A stretch of 52,592 bases of DNA. Origin: Mesorhizobium sp. M00.F.Ca.ET.216.01.1.1. Its GTDB lineage: Bacteria > Pseudomonadota > Alphaproteobacteria > Rhizobiales > Rhizobiaceae. The stretch is from the NCBI RefSeq assembly GCF_004010325.2, contig NZ_SADR02000036.1, forward strand, positions 1 to 52,592, given 5' to 3'. Made by a program: the position numbers and the translations under genes. The stretch's first letter is position 1. The number at the start of each line of letters is the position of its first letter. Under the pieces are notes generated by a model. The model did no database searches. It was not told the origin of the DNA and saw only the letters and a program-made list of their open reading frames with translations. Shown one piece after another: positions 49,292 to 52,592 of this stretch.

Positions 49292-50890
49292 TTACGCTTC
49301 GCCCACATCGAACTGCAGCCTCTTGGCCGAGTCGATCGACTCGTGCGACCGCAGCTGATCCAGCACCTTTTCGGGGAACGGCGCGTCGAGATAGAGCAGC
49401 GCGATGGCATCGCCGCCCGGCCGATTGCGGCCGAGCTGGAAATTGGCGATGTTGACGCCGTTCTCGCCGCAAACGGTGCCGAGAAGGCCGATGATGCCCG
49501 GCGCGTCGGCATTGGTCGTGTAGAGCATGTGCTTGCCGACCTCGGCGTCGAGATTGATGCCCTTGATCTGGATGAAGCGCGGCTTGTGGTCGGAAAAGCA
49601 GGTGCCGGCGATCGAGCGGGTCATATGCTCGGTCGTGACCGTCAGCTTGATATAGCCGTCGAACACGCCCGATTTGTCGCGCTTGACCTCGGCGACGATG
49701 ATGCCGCGCTCCTTCACCATGATCGGCGCCGACACCATGTTGACGTCGGAGACCTGCGGCCGGATCAGGCCGGCAAGGGCAGCGCTGATCAGCGCCCGTG
49801 TGTTCATCGTCGCAGTCGAGCCGTCGAACAGTATCTCGACCTCCTTGATCGGGTCTTCGGTGACCTGGCCGACAAAGGCGCCCAGCACTTCGGCCAGCTT
49901 GACGAAAGGTTTCAGCCGCGGCGCTTCCTCGGCGGTGATCGACGGCATGTTGATGGCGTTGGAAACCGCGCCCTTGATCAGATAGTCCGACATCTGCTCG
50001 GCGACCTGCAGGGCGACATTCTCCTGCGCCTCGGTGGTCGAAGCGCCGAGATGCGGTGTCACCACGACATTCTCCATGCCGAACAGCTCGTTGTTCTCCG
50101 CCGGTTCGACCTCGAACACGTCGACGCCGGCGCCTGCCACCTTGCCGCTCTTCAGCGCGGCGATCAGGTCGGCCTCGACAACCAGCCCGCCGCGCGCGCA
50201 GTTGATGATGCGTACGCCGGTCTTCATCTTGGCGATTGCCGCAGCGTCGATGATGTTGCGCGTCTTGTCGGTCAGCGGTGTGTGTAGCGTGATGAAGTCG
50301 GCGCGTGCAAACAGCTCGTCGAGCTCGACCTTTTCAACGCCAAGCTCCTCGGCGCGGCTGTCCGACAGGAACGGGTCGAAGGCGATGACATGCATCTTCA
50401 GCCCGACCGCGCGCGTGGCGACGATCGAGCCGATATTGCCGCAGCCGATAATGCCCAGCGTCTTGCTGGTGATCTCGATGCCCATGAAGCGGTTCTTTTC
50501 CCATTTACCGGCATGGGTCGAGGCGTTGGCTTCCGGGATCTGGCGGGCCAGCGCAAAGATCATAGCGACGGCGTGCTCGGCGGTGGTGATCGAATTGCCG
50601 AAGGGCGTGTTCATCACGATGATGCCCTTGCGGCTCGCAGCCGGGATGTCGACATTGTCGACCCCAATGCCGGCCCGGCCGACGACCTTCAATCTAGTGG
50701 CGGCATTGATCAGCTTCTCGGTGACCTTGGTCGCCGAACGTATGGCGAGGCCGTCATACTGGCCGATGACTTCGAGCAGCTTTTCCTTGTCCTTGCCGAG
50801 ATCGGGCAGGTAGTCGACGTCGATGCCGCGATCCTTGAATATCTGCACGGCGGTGGTGGAAAGTTTGTCTGAGACGAGAACGCGAGGCAT
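49292..50890 (-). CDS. serA: D-3-phosphoglycerate dehydrogenase
   Basis: This 532-residue long-form enzyme (about 525-535 residues is normal) oxidises 3-phosphoglycerate with NAD in the first step of serine synthesis. It has the nucleotide loop TLGIIGCGNIGSIVATRAVG, the catalytic region INCARGGLVVEADLIAALKS and the His in VTPHLGASTTEAQENVALQV. An intervening domain and a C-terminal ACT domain (NADAPGIIGLLGTVCGENGV) provide the usual serine feedback. The start at 50890 has AAGGATC upstream. It is downstream of serC on the same strand with a large inverted repeat between. Confidence 0.96.
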   Translation of the reverse strand: MPRVLVSDKLSTTAVQIFKDRGIDVDYLPDLGKDKEKLLEVIGQYDGLAIRSATKVTEKLINAATRLKVVGRAGIGVDNVDIPAASRKGIIVMNTPFGNSITTAEHAVAMIFALARQIPEANASTHAGKWEKNRFMGIEITSKTLGIIGCGNIGSIVATRAVGLKMHVIAFDPFLSDSRAEELGVEKVELDELFARADFITLHTPLTDKTRNIIDAAAIAKMKTGVRIINCARGGLVVEADLIAALKSGKVAGAGVDVFEVEPAENNELFGMENVVVTPHLGASTTEAQENVALQVAEQMSDYLIKGAVSNAINMPSITAEEAPRLKPFVKLAEVLGAFVGQVTEDPIKEVEILFDGSTATMNTRALISAALAGLIRPQVSDVNMVSAPIMVKERGIIVAEVKRDKSGVFDGYIKLTVTTEHMTRSIAGTCFSDHKPRFIQIKGINLDAEVGKHMLYTTNADAPGIIGLLGTVCGENGVNIANFQLGRNRPGGDAIALLYLDAPFPEKVLDQLRSHESIDSAKRLQFDVGEA

Positions 50891-50916
50891 GGGATTTGAT
50901 CCTTTGCGATTGGCGT

Positions 50917-51065
50917 CCCTCCCCCTTGAGGGGAGGGTCGGCGCGGAGCGCCTGGGTGGGGTCGTTGCGGCCGGACGCGGCCAGATTTCTTGGTTGACGG
51001 ATCGTTGGACTGAGTGGGGACGACCCACCCGGCCCTTCGGGCCACCCTCCCCTCAAGGGGGAGGG
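50917..51065. repeat. Fold-back inverted repeat between serC and serA
   Basis: Perfect 22-base arms (50917-50938, starting CCCTCCCCCTTGAGG; 51044-51065, ending CTCAAGGGGGAGGG) enclose about 105 bases that also contain inner complementary sequences. The whole fills most of the serC-serA intergenic gap. One base separates its right arm from the serC stop codon. The arms are themselves semi-palindromic. Transcripts of the serC-serA operon would carry a very stable hairpin here. Confidence 0.88.
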
Positions 51066-51066
51066 A

Positions 51067-52242
51067 TCAGGCCGCCGCCTTGAGCGACGCCTTCTGTGTG
51101 GCAAAGGCCCAGTCGAGCCAGGGCAGCAGCGCTTCGAGGTCGGAGGTCTCGACCGTCGCGCCGCACCAGATGCGCATGCCGGGCGGGGCGTCGCGGTAGG
51201 CGCCGATATCGTAGGCGACGCCCTCCTTGTCGAGTGCGGACACCAGCCCCTTGGCGAAAGCCGCCTGTCCGTCAGCGTCGAGCGCGGCGACATCCGGGTC
51301 GGTGAAGGAAAGGCAGACCGAGGTGTTCGACCGCGTCGCCGGATCGACGGCAAGATGGCCAAGCCATGGGGATTTGCCGACGAAGCCGTCGATCACCGCC
51401 GCATTGGCGTCGGCGCGAGCAATCAGCGCCCCAAGGCCACCGACCGACTTCGCCCAGTGCAGCGCATCGAGATAGTCCTCGACGCACAGCATTGACGGCG
51501 TGTTGATGGTCTCGCCCTTGAAGATGCCTTCGATCAGCTTGCCGCCGGAGGTGAGGCGGAAGATCTTCGGCAGCGGCCGTGCCGGCTTGTAGGTCTCCAG
51601 CCGCTCAACAGCGCGCGGGCTGAGGATCAGCATGCCATGCGCGCCCTCGCCGCCCAGCACCTTTTGCCATGAGAAGGTGACGACATCGAGCTTCTCGAAA
51701 TCGAGCTTTTGCGCAAAGGCGGCCGAAGTGGCGTCGCAGATGGTCAGGCCCTTGCGGCCGGCCGGGATGAAATCGCCGTTGGGCACGCGCACACCTGAGG
51801 TGGTGCCGTTCCAGGTGAAGACCACGTCGCGGTCGAAATCGATTTTCGCCAGATCCGGCAGTTCGCCGTAGCCGGCCTCGATCCTGCGCACGTCGGCGAG
51901 CTTCAGCTGCTTGACCACATCGGTGACCCAGCCTGAACCAAAACTTTCCCAGGCGACCATGTCGACGCCGCGTTCGCCGAGCAGGGACCACAGCGCAATC
52001 TCGACCGCGCCGGTGTCCGATGCCGGCACGATGCCGATGCGGTAATTTGCCGGAACCTGGAGGACCTCGCGCGTCAGCTCGATCGCCTGTTCGAGCTTGG
52101 CCTTGCCAATCTTGGCGCGATGAGAGCGCCCGAGCGCGGCATTTTTCAGCGCCTCAACCGACCAGCCGGGGCGTTTTGCGCAGGGACCTGAAGAAAAATT
52201 GGGATTTGCCGGACGCAGTCCGGGCTTCGTATGCGTCGTCAT
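51067..52242 (-). CDS. serC: Phosphoserine aminotransferase
   Basis: This 391-residue PLP enzyme transaminates 3-phosphohydroxypyruvate to phosphoserine. It has an N-terminal PNFSSGPCAKRPGW, the substrate-pocket YRIGIVPASDTGAVEIALW, the FTWNGTTSGVR segment and the PLP lysine K194 in TFSWQKVLGG. The alphaproteobacterial form is about this length. It is the first gene of a likely serC-serA transcript. The second insertion sequence begins about 100 bases upstream. Confidence 0.95.
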   Translation of the reverse strand: MTTHTKPGLRPANPNFSSGPCAKRPGWSVEALKNAALGRSHRAKIGKAKLEQAIELTREVLQVPANYRIGIVPASDTGAVEIALWSLLGERGVDMVAWESFGSGWVTDVVKQLKLADVRRIEAGYGELPDLAKIDFDRDVVFTWNGTTSGVRVPNGDFIPAGRKGLTICDATSAAFAQKLDFEKLDVVTFSWQKVLGGEGAHGMLILSPRAVERLETYKPARPLPKIFRLTSGGKLIEGIFKGETINTPSMLCVEDYLDALHWAKSVGGLGALIARADANAAVIDGFVGKSPWLGHLAVDPATRSNTSVCLSFTDPDVAALDADGQAAFAKGLVSALDKEGVAYDIGAYRDAPPGMRIWCGATVETSDLEALLPWLDWAFATQKASLKAAA

Positions 52243-52345
52243 CGTGGTCTATCCTTCCAGATAGTGGCCCCTCGTTGGGGAGGGGTGGCCCACGGACGGC
52301 GATATGCGTTCAGGCTTCAGGCGTCAAGGGGAAAGTTTTTGTCGC

Positions 52346-52592
52346 CAGGGCTTCGAACTCGGGTTAACGCGCTTTAGGGATTGCGGTTGATCTGATTCCA
52401 TGGGGCTTCCATGATTCGGAGCCCTGTCATGACCATTGCCGCCCTCGAAGGATTTGAGAAGCCATGCCTGAAGGCGCTGCTGGAGCATTTTTCAGCCATT
52501 GAAGATCCGCGTGAGCCATGGCGGGTGGCACATCCGCTGCCGGAAGTGCTGCTGCTGGTCGTCTGCGGCACGATCTGCGATTGCGACGACTA
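52346..52592 (+). mobile_element. ISAs1-family insertion sequence, 5' end only
   Basis: A likely left end starts near CAGGGCTTCGAACTCGGGTT (52346-52365). The shared block GAACTCGGGTTAACG (52355-52369) matches the complement of 229-243 at the left edge. The element contains the beginning of a transposase and runs off the right edge. The exact terminal repeat and target duplication cannot be set. Confidence 0.7.
52429..52592 (+). CDS. ISAs1-family transposase, N-terminal part
   Basis: The frame begins with ATG at 52429 and is open to the window edge (54 codons). It has the ISAs1 transposase-associated N-terminus: CLKALLEHFSAIEDPREPW, then RVAHPLPEVLLLVVCGTICD. The DDE domain is outside the window. 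It is related to but different from the transposase at 1-167. Confidence 0.8.
   Translation, partial: MTIAALEGFEKPCLKALLEHFSAIEDPREPWRVAHPLPEVLLLVVCGTICDCDD

Noticed and set aside
50917..51065. CRISPR-like array among the palindromic repeats
   Set aside because: The repeats occur as one inverted pair per site, not as direct repeats with regular spacers, and no cas gene is present.

Overview
The window looks like chromosomal DNA from a high-GC alphaproteobacterium of the order Rhizobiales, most likely Mesorhizobium or a close relative. Signs are the PHB genes (phaR, phaA, phaB, bdhA), a CarD regulator, a SUV3-like helicase followed by an S4 protein and a seven-iron ferredoxin, DUF1036, DUF1244 and DUF3309 proteins, a second-type RpoH, and several fold-back palindromic repeats of the kind common in rhizobial intergenic DNA. 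This placement rests on recognition of protein families, not on a database search. I saw no rRNA, tRNA, CRISPR array or prophage.

Layout. 1-250: 5' end of an ISAs1-family insertion sequence reading out of the window. 271-2350: rpmJ with a hairpin leader, a TPR protein and an alpha/beta hydrolase. 2357-4878 (minus): a DUF1036 protein, pyruvate kinase and an SRPBCC protein. 5094-6213: an N-formylglutamate amidohydrolase-family protein and a DUF1244 protein. 6327-9668: MFS transporter, LysR regulator, SDR-like oxidoreductase and DUF3309 peptide. 9787-14213 (minus): an RND efflux adaptor and pump. 14372-17724 (minus): an isoquinoline 1-oxidoreductase-like [2Fe-2S]/molybdopterin enzyme with a frameshifted cytochrome partner, divergent from a TetR regulator at 17842. 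18595-20638 (minus): a patatin-like hydrolase and bdhA. 20882-22705: a decayed citrate synthase abutting a lower-GC TetR plus exported-protein module with two matching operators. 22978-25886: phaR divergent from phaA-phaB. 25887-26621: a 735-base repeat-rich gap. 26622-31943: helicase, S4 protein, ferredoxin and CarD. 32045-34440 (minus): an amino-acid, probably cystine, ABC transporter. 34764: rpoH. 35656: M48 lipoprotein protease. 37289-41128 (minus): thiBPQ behind a TPP riboswitch, divergent from thiN and an ABC-F ATPase. 43870-44411: ccdAB. 44443-47478 (minus): an unknown Pro/Ala-rich membrane protein and purA. 47679: EamA transporter. 48756: a broken SH3 gene. 49292-52242 (minus): serC and serA separated by a long inverted repeat. 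52346-52592: 5' end of a second ISAs1-family element.

Connections. PHB synthesis (phaA, phaB), its regulator (phaR), 3-hydroxybutyrate oxidation (bdhA) and a patatin hydrolase lie within about 7 kb, so the patatin is a candidate PHB-cycle enzyme. Thiamine uptake is under riboswitch control and ThiN can convert imported thiamine to TPP. SerC and SerA catalyse neighbouring steps of serine synthesis.

No feature is an unmistakable new system. The best leads are the TetR/four-cysteine exported-protein module in a ruined citrate synthase gene, the patatin-bdhA pair, the repeat-rich gap before the helicase, and the structured leaders of carD and rpmJ. All obvious frameshifts fall in three genes (a cytochrome, a citrate synthase and an SH3 protein), while the large housekeeping genes read cleanly. 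This favours real gene decay over uniform sequencing error.
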